Numbered from the stretch's first letter, positions 28,004 through 41,596 are shown. The stretch is 64,000 nucleotides of DNA from Cellulomonas sp. SLBN-39 (GCF_006715865.1 NZ_VFOA01000001.1:1364001-1428000), one strand, 5' to 3'. The notes: generated by a model from the letters alone, not told the origin. Numbers and translations: made by a program.

Positions 28004-28831
28004 TCAGTGACCGTTCGACTGGAGCGAGAGCTCCTTCCAGGACTCCCAGGTGGCGAGCCGGTCCTGGTAGATGCCGGGGACGATGAGCGTGGGCATCGTG
28101 CCGAAGAAGACGCGCAGCGGCGGCTCGGGAGCGTCGACGAGCGTGAGGATCGCGCGACCTGCGGCCTCGGGGTCGCCCGTCATCTCGGGCGGCGTCCGAC
28201 GGGCACCTTCCGCCATCGCCTGACGGACGCCGTCGTACTGCGGCTGGGGGTCGGCGTGCACCGCGCTGGAGCCGGACCAGTCGGTCGCGAAGCCCCCGGG
28301 CTCGACGAGGGTGACCTTGATGCCGAAGGGGGCGACCTCCTGGGCGAGCGACTCGGAGAGCCCCTCGAGCGCCCACTTCGAGGCGTGGTAGCCGCCGAGG
28401 TTGGGGAACGCGGCGACGCCGCCGACGGTCGAGATCTGCACGATGTGGCCGCTTCCCTGCGCCCGCAGGATCGGCAGCACGGCCTGCGTGACGTGCAGGA
28501 CCCCGAAGAGGTTGACCTCGAGCTGGTCGCGCAGCTGCTGGGCGGAGATCTCCTCCACGGTCCCGAAGAGGCCGTAGCCCGCGTTGTTGACGACGACGTC
28601 GAGGCGGCCGAAGCGCTCGTGCGCAGCCTGCACGGCCACGGTGACGGCCTCGGCGTCGGTCACGTCGAGCGTCAGCGGGAGCACCGCCTCGCCGTGCTCC
28701 TCCACGAGGTCGTCGAGCGCGCGGATGTCGCGGGCCGTGGCGGCGACGAGATCGCCGCGCCCGAGGGCCTGCCGGGCGAACTCCTTGCCGAACCCACGGC
28801 TGGCGCCGGTGATGAACCAGGTCTTCTGCAT
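28004..28831 (-). CDS. Short-chain dehydrogenase/reductase (classical SDR)
   Basis: The 275-residue enzyme has the classical TGASRGFG motif near 9-16, NNAG near 87, catalytic Ser in QISTVGG near 137 and Y-x-x-x-K (YHASK) near 151-155. It differs clearly from the SDR at 26709. It is the first gene of the putative SDR-DoxX-SDR operon and is divergent from a TetR-family regulator, which probably represses it through the inverted repeats in the 87-base gap. The substrate is unknown. Confidence 0.88.
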   Translation of the reverse strand: MQKTWFITGASRGFGKEFARQALGRGDLVAATARDIRALDDLVEEHGEAVLPLTLDVTDAEAVTVAVQAAHERFGRLDVVVNNAGYGLFGTVEEISAQQLRDQLEVNLFGVLHVTQAVLPILRAQGSGHIVQISTVGGVAAFPNLGGYHASKWALEGLSESLAQEVAPFGIKVTLVEPGGFATDWSGSSAVHADPQPQYDGVRQAMAEGARRTPPEMTGDPEAAGRAILTLVDAPEPPLRVFFGTMPTLIVPGIYQDRLATWESWKELSLQSNGH

Positions 28832-28867
28832 GGTCTGCTCCTCACGTCGAGATGTGCCATCACCATA

Positions 28868-28912
28868 CGCCACTTCTGACACTGAGTGCCACAAGTGGCG
28901 CACTGGTAGGGT
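28868..28912. promoter_or_regulatory. Operator and -10 element between SDR and tetR
   Basis: CGCCACTT at 28868-28875 is the reverse complement of AAGTGGCG at 28893-28900, and TGCCAC-AA-GTGGCG at 28887-28900 is a second, overlapping inverted repeat. TAGGGT at 28907-28912 fits a -10 hexamer that would start the tetR transcript at or next to its ATG. Self-repression by the TetR protein and control of the divergent SDR are inferred. Confidence 0.55.
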
Positions 28913-28918
28913 CGTCAC

Positions 28919-29539
28919 ATGTCGTCGCCCACCTCCGAGAGCCTGCGGGCCCGTACGCGTCGAGCCGTGCAGAACGAGCTCCTCGACGCCGCCCAGGAGC
29001 TCTTCGCCCGGGACGGCTACGAGCACGTGACGATCGAGCAGATCGCCGAGGCCGTGGGTGTCTCGCGACGGAGCTTCTTCCGCTACTTCCGCAGCAAGGA
29101 AGCCGTCGTCCTGGGCAAGTACGAGCGCCAGGGCGAGCAGTTCGCCGAGGCGCTCGACGCCCGGCCTGCGGACGAGCACCCCTGGGTGTCCCTGCGACGG
29201 GTGTTCGACGGTCCGGTCGCCTACATGTCCGACCCGGTCCTCGGCCCGCGGGCCGAGGAGATGCAACGGATCATCGACTCGTCCGAGACCCTGCGCGCAG
29301 GGTTCCTCGAGCGCATGCAGCGTGCGCAGGACGTGCTGGTGGATCGTCTGGTCGCGCGGGCGCAGGCCCGTCGGGAGGACGTCGGTCGCCTCGAGGTCGC
29401 CGCGCTCGTCGCCGCAGCTTTCGCTGCCATGACCGTCGCGCGCAGCCACGCCCAGCGGGCCGGCATCCCCTTGGACACCGCCGTGGACGACGCGATGGAC
29501 GCCGTGGCCCGAGGCGCGGTCCCCGTCGGCGTGAGCTGA
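28919..29539 (+). CDS. TetR/AcrR family transcriptional regulator
   Basis: The 206-residue protein has a TetR DNA-binding domain (about 14-62) with the helix-turn-helix TIEQIAEAVGVSRRSFFRYF, and an all-helical C-terminal ligand domain without a recognised subfamily signature. ATG 28919 has no Shine-Dalgarno and lies six bases after a TAGGGT hexamer, so the mRNA is probably leaderless, which is common in actinobacteria. It is divergent from the SDR operon, its likely target. The inducer is unknown. Confidence 0.9.
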   Translation: MSSPTSESLRARTRRAVQNELLDAAQELFARDGYEHVTIEQIAEAVGVSRRSFFRYFRSKEAVVLGKYERQGEQFAEALDARPADEHPWVSLRRVFDGPVAYMSDPVLGPRAEEMQRIIDSSETLRAGFLERMQRAQDVLVDRLVARAQARREDVGRLEVAALVAAAFAAMTVARSHAQRAGIPLDTAVDDAMDAVARGAVPVGVS

Positions 29540-29598
29540 CCGCCGCACCCCGAGAGCCGGGGTACCTCCGGGGTCCCCGACGCCCTACGGTGTCCGCC

Positions 29599-30348
29599 AT
29601 GAGGGTGGCGCCGCACGAGCAGACCGTCGCCGCCGCGGCGACCCTGCGGGCGATGATGCGCCGCCAGGAGCTGCGCCCCGGCGACCGGCTCGGCGACGAG
29701 CGCAGCCTGGCCGCCGAGCTCGGCATCACCCGGTCCCGGCTCCGCGAGGCCCTCGAGCTGCTGCAGGCCGCGGGCCACGTGCGCCGGCGGCTCGGACGCG
29801 GGGGAGGGGTGTTCGCCTCCGACGGGCGGATCGAGCGGAACCTCAACACCATCGAGGGGCTGCCGGACATCACCCGCGTGCAGGGCGTGCGGCTCGTCAC
29901 GACGGTGCTGCGGGTCGAGCTCGTGCGTGCCGGCCCCCTCGACCGCCGCCTGCTGCGGCTGCCCGCCGGTGCCTCCGTCTACCACCTGCAGCGCCTGCGC
30001 CGCACCGACGACGGCGCCGGTCTGAGCCTGGAGGACACCCGCGCCCCCGCGTCCCTGTTCCCCGAGCTGGACGCCCAGGACCTCACCCAGCTCTACCGCT
30101 GCTTCCGCGAGACCTACGGCGTGACCCCGGCCGTCTCCGACGAGAGCATCGAGGTCGCGTACGCCACCGCGGGCCAGGCCGAGCTGCTCGACGTCGACCC
30201 CGGCACCGCGCTGGTCCGCCTGTCGCGGCTCACGCTCGACGACCAGCAGCGCCCGGTCGAGATCGGCACCGAGCTGTTCGTCGCCGACCGCATGCGCTTC
30301 CACCTGCGCCGCTACGGCGTCGTCGGCAACCCCCACCGCCCCGGCTGA
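29599..30348 (+). CDS. GntR family regulator with UTRA domain
   Basis: This 249-residue HutC/FarR-type regulator has an N-terminal winged helix (about 10-75, with DERSLAAELGITRSRLREALELL) and a C-terminal UTRA effector domain (about 90-240). A TACGGT hexamer at 29586-29591 lies seven bases before ATG 29599 and there is no Shine-Dalgarno, so this mRNA too may be leaderless. UTRA domains bind small sugars, amino acids or related molecules. The target is not evident; the amino-alcohol module 3 kb away is one candidate. Confidence 0.87.
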   Translation: MRVAPHEQTVAAAATLRAMMRRQELRPGDRLGDERSLAAELGITRSRLREALELLQAAGHVRRRLGRGGGVFASDGRIERNLNTIEGLPDITRVQGVRLVTTVLRVELVRAGPLDRRLLRLPAGASVYHLQRLRRTDDGAGLSLEDTRAPASLFPELDAQDLTQLYRCFRETYGVTPAVSDESIEVAYATAGQAELLDVDPGTALVRLSRLTLDDQQRPVEIGTELFVADRMRFHLRRYGVVGNPHRPG

Positions 30349-30350
30349 CC

Positions 30351-30374
30351 AGCCCGGTCGCCCGCGACCGGGCT
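30351..30374. terminator. Terminator after the GntR gene
   Basis: A perfect 10-bp stem (30351-30360 with 30365-30374) with the loop CCCG starts two bases after the stop codon. Confidence 0.82.
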
Positions 30375-30446
30375 CCCGCTCACGCCTCAGACCCCCGAGC
30401 CGCGCACCAGGTCCCGTTCGCCGACCGTCGGGATGGTCGACAGGCC

Positions 30447-30734
30447 TCAGACCCCACCGCGGGCTCGTCGCCAGATGCCCTCGAAGTCCGCTGCATCGAT
30501 GACAGCGACCGTGAACTGGGGATCGGCCGCGATCTCCTCCGGTCGCGGGATCGGTACCTGGCCGAGGCCGGTGGTCTCCGTCTCGTGCTGATCGTCAGCC
30601 CACGCCAGACGACCGTCGGCGAACTCGTCGACCTTGCGCACCTCCCAGCCGTCGACGATGTGCGACCACAGCACCACGGGGTCCTCGGCGTCATCGTGGT
30701 GCCAACGAACACGCTGGAAGTAGCCGGCAGTCAC
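30447..30734 (-). CDS. DUF6881-like small protein
   Basis: The 95-residue product (from GTG 30734) is soluble and matches the DUF6881 pattern as I remember it: a strand with V-x-W near the start (QRVRWHHD), a WSHIVDGWEVRKV segment, a tyrosine- or tryptophan-bearing turn and a C-terminal F-x-x-I-W. Proteins of this family are short, often lone, and some occur beside toxins as possible immunity proteins; no toxin is visible here. An upstream GTG at 30788 would lie inside a terminator-like hairpin arm, so I prefer 30734. Confidence 0.65.
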   Translation of the reverse strand: MTAGYFQRVRWHHDDAEDPVVLWSHIVDGWEVRKVDEFADGRLAWADDQHETETTGLGQVPIPRPEEIAADPQFTVAVIDAADFEGIWRRARGGV

Positions 30735-30773
30735 CGCCTGATCGTGGCACGTCGCAGGCACCACAGCACCGAA

Positions 30774-30821
30774 CGGGCTCTGGCTCACGGGTCAGGGCCG
30801 TGAACCGTGAGCCAGAGCCCG
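30774..30821. terminator. 17-bp perfect inverted repeat
   Basis: Bases 30774-30790 pair perfectly with 30805-30821 (17 bp) around a 14-base loop. The 3' end and stop codon of the gene at 30792-31190 lie within the right arm and loop. It probably ends that minus-strand transcript before the DUF6881-like gene. Confidence 0.78.
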
Positions 30822-31190
30822 CTCGGCGGCGGGGGACGCTGTGAGGGCGACCGGGAACCAGGGGACCGGGGCCGGGGCCTCGGCCGAGGGTCTGGTGAGC
30901 ATCCAGCGGAGGACCGCGCTCGCCTCCGCGTGGCTCGGGAGCAGGCCGCGGCTGTTCGTGCAGGTCCCGAGGGCGGTGGCGACCTCGTCGGCGTACCCGT
31001 GGCAGTGCCACGAGTGCAGGTCGAACCAGTCGTCAGCCCCGACGACCTCCCAGCCCAGGACGCGCTGCGCCGGGCCGACCGGCTCCTGCCGACGGAGGAC
31101 GGCCGGGACGCAGCACCGGCGGCAGCGCGGTGGGAGTGACGAGGACCCATCCGGCAGCGACGAGCGGCGGGGCGGGCACCCGCCCATCAT
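30792..31190 (-). CDS. Hypothetical protein
   Basis: The 132-residue reading frame shows a conserved-looking middle part (about 45-95) with GWEVVGADDWFDLHSWHC and a GLLPSHAEA segment. This pattern of a Trp/His-rich start followed by an Ala-rich helix resembles small actinobacterial hypotheticals, but I do not recognise a family. The first 35 residues are basic and Cys/Arg-rich and may be untranslated; the true start could lie further downstream. The gene ends inside the strong inverted repeat at 30774-30821. Confidence 0.5.
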   Translation of the reverse strand: MMGGCPPRRSSLPDGSSSLPPRCRRCCVPAVLRRQEPVGPAQRVLGWEVVGADDWFDLHSWHCHGYADEVATALGTCTNSRGLLPSHAEASAVLRWMLTRPSAEAPAPVPWFPVALTASPAAERALAHGSRP

Positions 31191-31227
31191 GGCCGGGCGA
31201 GCCGCCAGGGTCCTCCGGATTGCTGGG

Positions 31228-31300
31228 TGGAGCCAAGGGGACTCGAACCCCTAACCCCCTGCTTGCAAAGCAGGTGCGCTACCAATTGCGCCATGGCCCC
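31228..31300 (-). tRNA. tRNA-Ala (TGC anticodon)
   Basis: The 73-base cloverleaf begins GGGGCCATGG and has a complete acceptor stem (GGGGCCA with TGGCTCC, one G-T pair), an anticodon stem CCTGC/GCAGG with TGC in the loop, and a TTCGAGTCC T arm. CCA is not encoded in full at the 3' end. Its place near gyrA with tRNA-Ile is the conserved actinobacterial order. Confidence 0.97.
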
Positions 31301-31328
31301 TGGTCGCGGCGCTCGCGCCGCGGGGAGG

Positions 31329-31448
31329 TCACTCGAAGGTGTCGGTGACCTCGGCCCACAGGTCCCGCTCGTCGCGGTCCTGCACGTACTTCTGCCAGGC
31401 GACATATCCGACGACCGCTGCCGCCGTCAGGAGAAGGAGCTTCTTCAT
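31329..31448 (-). CDS. DLW-39 family small protein
   Basis: A complete 39-residue gene lies between the two tRNAs: ATG 31448, stop 31329-31331. The product starts MKKLLLL, has one hydrophobic segment (about 4-17) and a charged C-terminal part containing the ERDLW motif that names the DLW-39 family of actinobacteria. Its length is exactly that of the family. The function is unknown; its conserved position beside the gyrA-proximal tRNAs suggests a housekeeping membrane role. Confidence 0.88.
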   Translation of the reverse strand: MKKLLLLTAAAVVGYVAWQKYVQDRDERDLWAEVTDTFE

Positions 31449-31490
31449 CGTTCTCCCGTCATCGGGGTGGTACGGCATCACCGTGCTGCG

Positions 31491-31564
31491 TGGGCCTAAC
31501 AGGACTTGAACCTGTGACCTCTTCCTTATCAGGGAAGCGCTCTAACCGTCTGAGCTATAGGCCC
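31491..31564 (-). tRNA. tRNA-Ile (GAT anticodon)
   Basis: The 74-base cloverleaf begins GGGCCTATAG with the D-arm GCTCAGACGGTTAGAGC, an anticodon stem holding GAT and a TTCAAGTCC T arm; the acceptor stem GGGCCTA/TAGGCCC is perfect. CCA is not encoded. It is followed by DLW-39 and tRNA-Ala on the same strand. Confidence 0.97.
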
Positions 31565-31638
31565 GCCGTGCGCCCACCGGTGACGGTCCACCCCGAGGGG
31601 CGGCGTCCGGCGTGCGCGACGGTCGAGGGTACCGCAGG

Positions 31639-31668
31639 GGGCGCCGTGGTCCCAAACCGCCGGCGCCC
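31639..31668. terminator. Possible terminator after the DUF3566 gene
   Basis: GGGCGCC (31639-31645) pairs with GGCGCCC (31662-31668) around a 16-base loop, nine bases after the stop on the minus strand. The large loop makes the call uncertain. Confidence 0.4.
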
Positions 31669-31676
31669 ACCGCGAC

Positions 31677-32638
31677 TCACTCGTCCGTCATGGTGACGTG
31701 CACGCCGCCGACCAGCGACGCCACGATGTTGTAGAGGAACGCGCCGATGGTGGCCAGCGCGGTCAGCAGGAACACGTCGATGACCGCGACGAGCGTCGCC
31801 GCCGAGATCGTCTTGCGGAACGAGACGTACTCGTTGATGTCGATCGGCGTCTCGGTGCCGGCGATCTGGCGGATGAGGCCGTCGATGTCGGCGAACACCC
31901 GCAGACCGTCGAGCGTGAACCACACGACGGCCGCCGCGACGACGATCATGATGCCGATCGCGACGGAGAGCAGGAACGCGAGCTTCATGACCGACCACGG
32001 GTCGACGCGCGAGATCGCGAGCCGCACGCGTCGCGGGGCGCCGACGGCCGGCGTGCGACCGGTGGCGGGACGGACCGACGAGGTGGCACCGGTGGTCGGA
32101 CGCGGGGCGGCGGCGCGCTCCTGCGTCGACGTCGGGGAGGCCGACGTGGCAGTCATCTGGGCGTCCTCGGTCCGGGGGCGTGTCACCGAAGCGTACGCCC
32201 GGCTGAGGCTCGCACCGGTGGAACTCGCCGCCTTCTTCAGCCACTCCGTCGTCCCGTCGACGGCGGTGACCAGCGGAGAGGGCTCGTCGGCTCGCGGAGC
32301 GGGGCCGCCCGTGCCCGCAGAGCCGGCGGGGAGCGGGTCCTCGACCGTGCCGATGACGCGACGGTCCTCGCCCGACGACCCCGTGGGGGTGGACGTCGTC
32401 GTCGAGGTGCCGCCCGACGAGCCGCCGGTGCTGCGTCCCGTCGTCGACGTCCGCGCCGTGTACGTCGGAGGCGTCGAGGAGCCCGACGACCACGCCCCGT
32501 CGTCGGACTTCTCCGAGGCCGCGGGACGCTCGGCGTCCTTCACGGTCTCGGTGCCCGTCGAGCCTCCGGGACGCGCCCCGGACCCACCCGCAGGCGGGGT
32601 CGGCCGCTTGCGCGGGGGGATCGAAGGGGGGGTCTCGC

Positions 32639-32642
<4 letters not shown>
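31677..32642 (-). CDS. DUF3566 transmembrane protein
   Basis: The 321-residue product corresponds in position and domain to mycobacterial Rv0007. It has a long Ser/Thr/Pro/Gly-rich cytoplasmic N-terminus (about 1-205) and a C-terminal DUF3566 domain with two membrane segments (about 215-240 and 283-307). Proteins encoded here downstream of gyrA are linked to cell-shape and wall regulation in mycobacteria, but their activity is unknown. ATG 32642 overlaps the gyrA stop by four bases. The Thr-rich tail offers many possible PknA/PknB sites (inference). Confidence 0.88.
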
Positions 32643-35248
<2,606 letters not shown>

Positions 35249-35319
35249 GTGCGGGTCACTCCACTCACCAGGTCCGTCAGTTGCGCGTCGTGCGCGCCGG
35301 CCGGGGCCGGCGGCGTGCG

Positions 35320-37401
<2,082 letters not shown>

Positions 37402-37597
37402 GGGCGACGCTTCTCCTCGGTGCTGGGCGCGCGCGGGGCGCGTCGTGAGCGGCTGCGCGCCGCCGGGAGACCGGATCACCCCATGAGGCTGGAGTTCTCG
37501 TCTCTCACGGGCCCGCAGACGCCTGGAATGACCTCCCCAGTCTACCCGGTCACCACCTCGCGCACCGTTTCCCTCGCCGTGGCCTGTGCGCGGGCCG

Positions 37598-38212
37598 TCA
37601 GCCCCACGTGTCGCGCGGGCCCCGGCCCTGCACCCGGCGTGGGCCGCGACCGAACCCCGGTGTGCTCGGCCCGAGCACCTTGACCTCGAGCACCGTGTCC
37701 TCGCCGAACGCCTCGGAGAACCGGGCGAGCATGGTCGGGCTGTACATCCGGACGGTCGCGGCCCAGGTCGTGGAGTCCGCGCGCAGCGTCAGCAGCCCCT
37801 GCTCCAGGGAGACGAACTCGCAGTGCTCGGCCACGTCGCGACCCACGAGCTCGCGCCACCGGTGCTGCACCTCCCCGACGACCAGGCCCGGCTCCCACCC
37901 CAGGTCACGGGCCAGGGACTGCGCCGTGGCCCCCAGCAGCTGCGGGTCGCGGGCACCGGGTCGCGCACCGCTGGACACCGCCGGCGTCGCGCGGCCGCGG
38001 GGTGCTGCCCCGGGGTACAGCCCGCGGGCGCGGGCGGCGGCCTTCGCCCGTGCGAGGGCCGCACGGGCGACCTGCTCGGGCGGCGTCAGGTCGACCAGCT
38101 CGCCCACGGGCACGCCGTCGGGCACCACGGGCGGGCGGGGGATCAGCGCGCCCGACGGGTCCTCGTCCTGCGGGTCCGGCCCGCGCCGGCCCGGGCGGCC
38201 GTCAGAGGACAC
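37598..38212 (-). CDS. dciA: DciA-like DUF721 protein
   Basis: DUF721/DciA proteins load or assist the replicative helicase DnaB in bacteria that lack DnaC. The 204-residue product has a basic, Gly/Ala/Arg-rich N-terminal part (about 1-100) and the compact DUF721 domain (about 100-190, with W-x-x-LVG and a C-terminal strand pattern). The GTG start overlaps the recF 3' end by eleven bases, as in other actinobacterial recF-dciA-gyrB clusters. In mycobacteria the gene between recF and gyrB (Rv0004) is this family. Confidence 0.9.
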   Translation of the reverse strand: MSSDGRPGRRGPDPQDEDPSGALIPRPPVVPDGVPVGELVDLTPPEQVARAALARAKAAARARGLYPGAAPRGRATPAVSSGARPGARDPQLLGATAQSLARDLGWEPGLVVGEVQHRWRELVGRDVAEHCEFVSLEQGLLTLRADSTTWAATVRMYSPTMLARFSEAFGEDTVLEVKVLGPSTPGFGRGPRRVQGRGPRDTWG

Positions 38213-39395
38213 GGGTGACCTCGCCGCCCATGACGTCGACGCGTGCGCCGGCCAGGGGCTCGGGCACGTCCTGCGGCACGGCGGCCGTCACCAGCACCTG
38301 CCCGGCCGTCGAGACCAGCTCGGCGAGGCGGGTGCGGCGGCGCGTGTCGAGCTCGGCGAAGACGTCGTCCAGCACGAGCACCGGCTCGCCGTCCGGGCCC
38401 CAGTCGGCGGACCACGCGTCGGTCTCCTCGACGCCGTGCGTGAGCAGCCCGTAGGAGCCGAGGCGCAGCGCCAGCGCCACCGACCAGGACTCGCCGTGGC
38501 TCGCGTACCCCTTGGCGGGCAGCTCGCCCAGGCTCAGGACGAGGTCGTCACGGTGCGGGCCCACGAGGCACACGCCCCGCTCGATCTCCTTGCTGCGCAG
38601 CCGCCCCATCGCCTCGAGCAGCTGGGCCTCGACGAGCGGGGCGGGCGCCGGCTCGGCGGCCGCCCCCGGGTCGAGGTCGAGGGCCGCCTCCAGCGACGTG
38701 CGGTAGACCAGCCCGAGCTCGCTCTGCCCCGAGCTGACCTGGCGGTAGGCGTCCGTCGCGCGGGGTCGCAGCGCGGCGACGAGCGCGCGACGCGCGACGA
38801 CGAGCTGGGCGCCGACCTGCGCGAGCTTGGCGTCCCAGACGTCGAGCGTGCGCAGGTCGGACCCGCTGCGCGAGCCGCGGACGGCGGCCCCGGCGCTCTT
38901 GAGCAGCGCGGACCGCTGCCGCAGGACCCGGTCGTGGTCGCCGATCACCCCGGCGATCCGCGGGGTCAGCTGGACCAGCAGGTCGTCGAGGAACCGCCGG
39001 CGGCCGTCCGGGTCGCCCTTGACGAGCGCGAGGTCCTCGGGCGCGAAGAGCACGGTGCGCAGAATGCCGAGGACGTCGCGCGCGCGCCCTGGCGAGCCGC
39101 CGTTGACACGCGCGCGGTTGGCCTTGCCCGGGGTCACCTCCACCTCGACGAGCGTGCTCCGCGCCTCGCGCACGACCTTCGCGCGCACGACCGCCCGGCT
39201 CGCGCCGTGCCGCACGAGCGCCGCGTCGCTGGGCACGCGGTGGCTGCCCAGCGTCGCGACGTACCCGACGGCCTCGACGAGGTTCGTCTTGCCCTGCCCG
39301 TTCGGGCCGACCAGCGCGGTGATCCCCGGCTCGAGCGGCAGCTCGACCTGGTGGTACGACCGGAAGTCGGTGAGCGAGAGGTGGGCGACGTGCAC
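38202..39395 (-). CDS. recF: RecF recombination protein
   Basis: RecF helps load RecA at DNA gaps together with RecO and RecR. The 397-residue protein has the ABC-type ATPase features: Walker [10 protein letters not shown] near 31-39, the ABC-signature region near 290-305 and Walker [13 protein letters not shown] near 340. It lies seven bases after gnd and overlaps dciA by eleven bases, so the minus-strand genes dnaN to gyrA are probably transcribed in long overlapping units. The length is typical for the family. Confidence 0.95.
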   Translation of the reverse strand: MHVAHLSLTDFRSYHQVELPLEPGITALVGPNGQGKTNLVEAVGYVATLGSHRVPSDAALVRHGASRAVVRAKVVREARSTLVEVEVTPGKANRARVNGGSPGRARDVLGILRTVLFAPEDLALVKGDPDGRRRFLDDLLVQLTPRIAGVIGDHDRVLRQRSALLKSAGAAVRGSRSGSDLRTLDVWDAKLAQVGAQLVVARRALVAALRPRATDAYRQVSSGQSELGLVYRTSLEAALDLDPGAAAEPAPAPLVEAQLLEAMGRLRSKEIERGVCLVGPHRDDLVLSLGELPAKGYASHGESWSVALALRLGSYGLLTHGVEETDAWSADWGPDGEPVLVLDDVFAELDTRRRTRLAELVSTAGQVLVTAAVPQDVPEPLAGARVDVMGGEVTRVL

Positions 39396-39402
39396 GGGCG
39401 GC

Positions 39403-40332
39403 TCAGGCCTCCGAGGTCGGCGGCGCCGTGGGCGTGACCGTGTCGGCGCCCGCGGCGCGCACCGCGTGCCCGCCGAACTGCTGGCGCAGCGCCGCGACGG
39501 CCTTCATCGCGGGGGACTCGCCCTGGCGCGACGAGAACCGGGCGAAGAGCGACGCGGCGATGACCGGCGCGGGCACGGCGAGCTCGATGGCCTCGTCGAC
39601 CGTCCAGCGGCCCTCGCCGGAGTCCTCGACCCAGTCGTCGATCTCCGTGAACGCCGGGTCCTGCTCCAGGGCCTGGACGAGCAGGTCGAGCAGCCAGGAG
39701 CGCACGACGGTGCCCTTGCTCCAGGCCCGCATCGTCGCCTGCACGTCCGTCACGAGGTCCTTGGCCGCGAGCAGCTCGTAGCCCTCCGCGTAGGCCTGCA
39801 TGAGCCCGTACTCGATGCCGTTGTGCACCATCTTGGCGTAGTGCCCGGCACCCACCGGGCCCGCGTGCACGAAGCCGTCGGCGCGCTCGCCCTCGGGCCG
39901 CAGGGCGTCGAACACGGGCATCGCGCGGGCCACGTCGTCGGCCGCTCCGCCGACCATGAGGCCGTACCCGTTCTCCAGGCCCCAGACGCCGCCGGAGACC
40001 CCGGCGTCGACGAAGCCGACGCCGTGCTCGGCGAGCAGCGCCGCGTGGCCCGCGTCGTCCTGGTAGTAGGAGTTGCCGCCGTCGATGACCAGGTCACCGG
40101 GGGCGAGAAGGCCGGCGAGGTCGGTGACTACCGCGTCAGTCACCGCTCCGGCGGGCACCATGACCCACACGACACGCTCGCCCTGGGGCAGGGCCTGCAC
40201 GAGCGCCTCGAGCGTCGGCACGTCCGTGACGTCGGGGTTCCGGTCGAACCCGGTCACCTCGATCCCGGCGCGGCGCATCCGCTCGCGCATGTTCGCGCCC
40301 ATCTTGCCCAGGCCGACCAGTCCGATGTGCAT
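39403..40332 (-). CDS. gnd: 6-phosphogluconate dehydrogenase, short NAD-type
   Basis: The enzyme oxidatively decarboxylates 6-phosphogluconate to ribulose 5-phosphate in the pentose phosphate pathway. At 309 residues it is the short (about 300-residue, GndA/YqeC-like) form rather than the about 470-residue NADP form. It shows GLGKMG near 7-12 for the dinucleotide, GGNSYYQDD near 88 and the catalytic [10 protein letters not shown] near 167-176. Such short forms often use NAD. The location between dnaN and recF is conserved in actinobacteria and does not imply a replication role. Confidence 0.93.
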   Translation of the reverse strand: MHIGLVGLGKMGANMRERMRRAGIEVTGFDRNPDVTDVPTLEALVQALPQGERVVWVMVPAGAVTDAVVTDLAGLLAPGDLVIDGGNSYYQDDAGHAALLAEHGVGFVDAGVSGGVWGLENGYGLMVGGAADDVARAMPVFDALRPEGERADGFVHAGPVGAGHYAKMVHNGIEYGLMQAYAEGYELLAAKDLVTDVQATMRAWSKGTVVRSWLLDLLVQALEQDPAFTEIDDWVEDSGEGRWTVDEAIELAVPAPVIAASLFARFSSRQGESPAMKAVAALRQQFGGHAVRAAGADTVTPTAPPTSEA

Positions 40333-40441
40333 GCTTCGCCCTCTCGTCGTGCGCGGTTCCGCCGGTCGTGCGCCGTCGCACCGTGCACCACTGTGCCGCA
40401 GCCCGGGGGCGGTCGCCCGGGCGGCGAGGACTCCTCGTGCC

Positions 40442-40460
40442 GGCCCCGACGGACGGGGCC
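40442..40460. terminator. Terminator after dnaN
   Basis: GGCCCCG (40442-40448) pairs with CGGGGCC (40454-40460) around a five-base loop, immediately after the dnaN stop on the minus strand. Outer bases can add pairs with a one-base bulge. Confidence 0.6.
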
Positions 40461-40465
40461 CGGCC

Positions 40466-41596
40466 TCAGCTCGCGAAGCGGATCGGGACCAGCAGGTAGC
40501 GGTAGTCCTTGAGGTCGTCGCCCTCGAGCGACTCCTGCCCCGTGAACTCCACCGGCTTGTTCGGGTGCGTGAACGACAGCCGGACGAAGGTCGTGTCCAG
40601 CGCGCCGAGCCCGTCGAGCAGGAACTGCGGGTTGAACGCCACGGAGATGTCCTCGCCGACGAGCGTCGACTCGAGCGCCTCGGACGCCTGCGCGTCGTCG
40701 CCCTGACCCGCGTCGAGCACCAGCTGCCCCTCGGCGAACGACAGGCGGATGGGCGTGTTGCGCTCCGCGACGAGAGCGACACGCTTGGCGGCCTCGGCGA
40801 GCTGCTGGCGGTGCACGATCGCGTGGATGGGCGTCTCGTCGGGGAAGAGGCGTCGCACGGCCGGGTAGTCGCCGTCGACGAGCAGGCTCGTGCTCTGCCG
40901 GCCGCCTGCCTCGAACCCGATGAGGTCGACGCCGCCGCCGGTGGACAGCGCCACCGACACCGAGCCGGCGCCGCCGAGCGACTTCGCCGCGTCGGACAGC
41001 GTGCGCGCACGGACCAGGGCCACGGCGGACAGGTCGGGGGTCGCGGGCTTCCAGGTCATCTCGCGCAGCGCGAGCCGGTACCGGTCCGTGGCGAGCAGCG
41101 TGACCTTCTCGCCCTCGATCTCCACGCGGACACCGGTGAGCAGCGGCAGGGTGTCGTCACGGCTCGCGGCGACCGAGACCTGCGCGACCGCGTGGGTCAG
41201 GTGCTCGCCGTCCACGGTGCCGGTGACGGGGGGCATCACGGGGAGCGCGGGGTAGTCCTCGACGGGCATGGTCAGCAGCGTGAAGCGGCTCGCCCCGCAC
41301 GTGACCTGGACCTTGGTGCCGTCGAGGACCACGTCGACCGGCTTGGCCGGCAGCGCACGGGAGATCTCGGCCAGCAGACGCCCGGAGACCAGGACCGTGC
41401 CGGGCTCGCTGACGTCGGCAGGGAGCTGCGCACGCGCCGAGACCTCGTAGTCGAAGCTCGAGAGCTGGATGGTCCCCGTCGTGTCCGCCTCGATGCGGAC
41501 ACCGGCCAGCACCGGGACGGGCGGCCGTGTGGGGAGGCTGCGTGCGGTCCACGTGACGGCGTCGGCGAGCACGTCACGATCGACCCGGAACCTCAT
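40466..41596 (-). CDS. dnaN: DNA polymerase III sliding clamp (beta subunit)
   Basis: The 376-residue protein forms the ring that tethers DNA polymerase III to DNA. It has the three repeated clamp domains (about 1-125, 126-250, 251-376) and ends in the usual YLLVPIR-x-type stretch. It starts with ATG 41596 at the oriC boundary. The gene order dnaA-oriC-dnaN-gnd-recF-gyrB-gyrA is the classic actinobacterial origin arrangement. Confidence 0.98.
   Translation of the reverse strand: MRFRVDRDVLADAVTWTARSLPTRPPVPVLAGVRIEADTTGTIQLSSFDYEVSARAQLPADVSEPGTVLVSGRLLAEISRALPAKPVDVVLDGTKVQVTCGASRFTLLTMPVEDYPALPVMPPVTGTVDGEHLTHAVAQVSVAASRDDTLPLLTGVRVEIEGEKVTLLATDRYRLALREMTWKPATPDLSAVALVRARTLSDAAKSLGGAGSVSVALSTGGGVDLIGFEAGGRQSTSLLVDGDYPAVRRLFPDETPIHAIVHRQQLAEAAKRVALVAERNTPIRLSFAEGQLVLDAGQGDDAQASEALESTLVGEDISVAFNPQFLLDGLGALDTTFVRLSFTHPNKPVEFTGQESLEGDDLKDYRYLLVPIRFAS

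Noticed and set aside
30735-30788. Upstream GTG 30788 as start of the DUF6881-like gene
   Set aside because: This start lies within the arm of a 17-bp terminator-like hairpin and adds 18 residues with no match to the family.
39403-40332. gnd as a truncated pseudogene (309 versus about 470 residues)
   Set aside because: The short NAD-type family is naturally about 300 residues and all catalytic motifs are intact.
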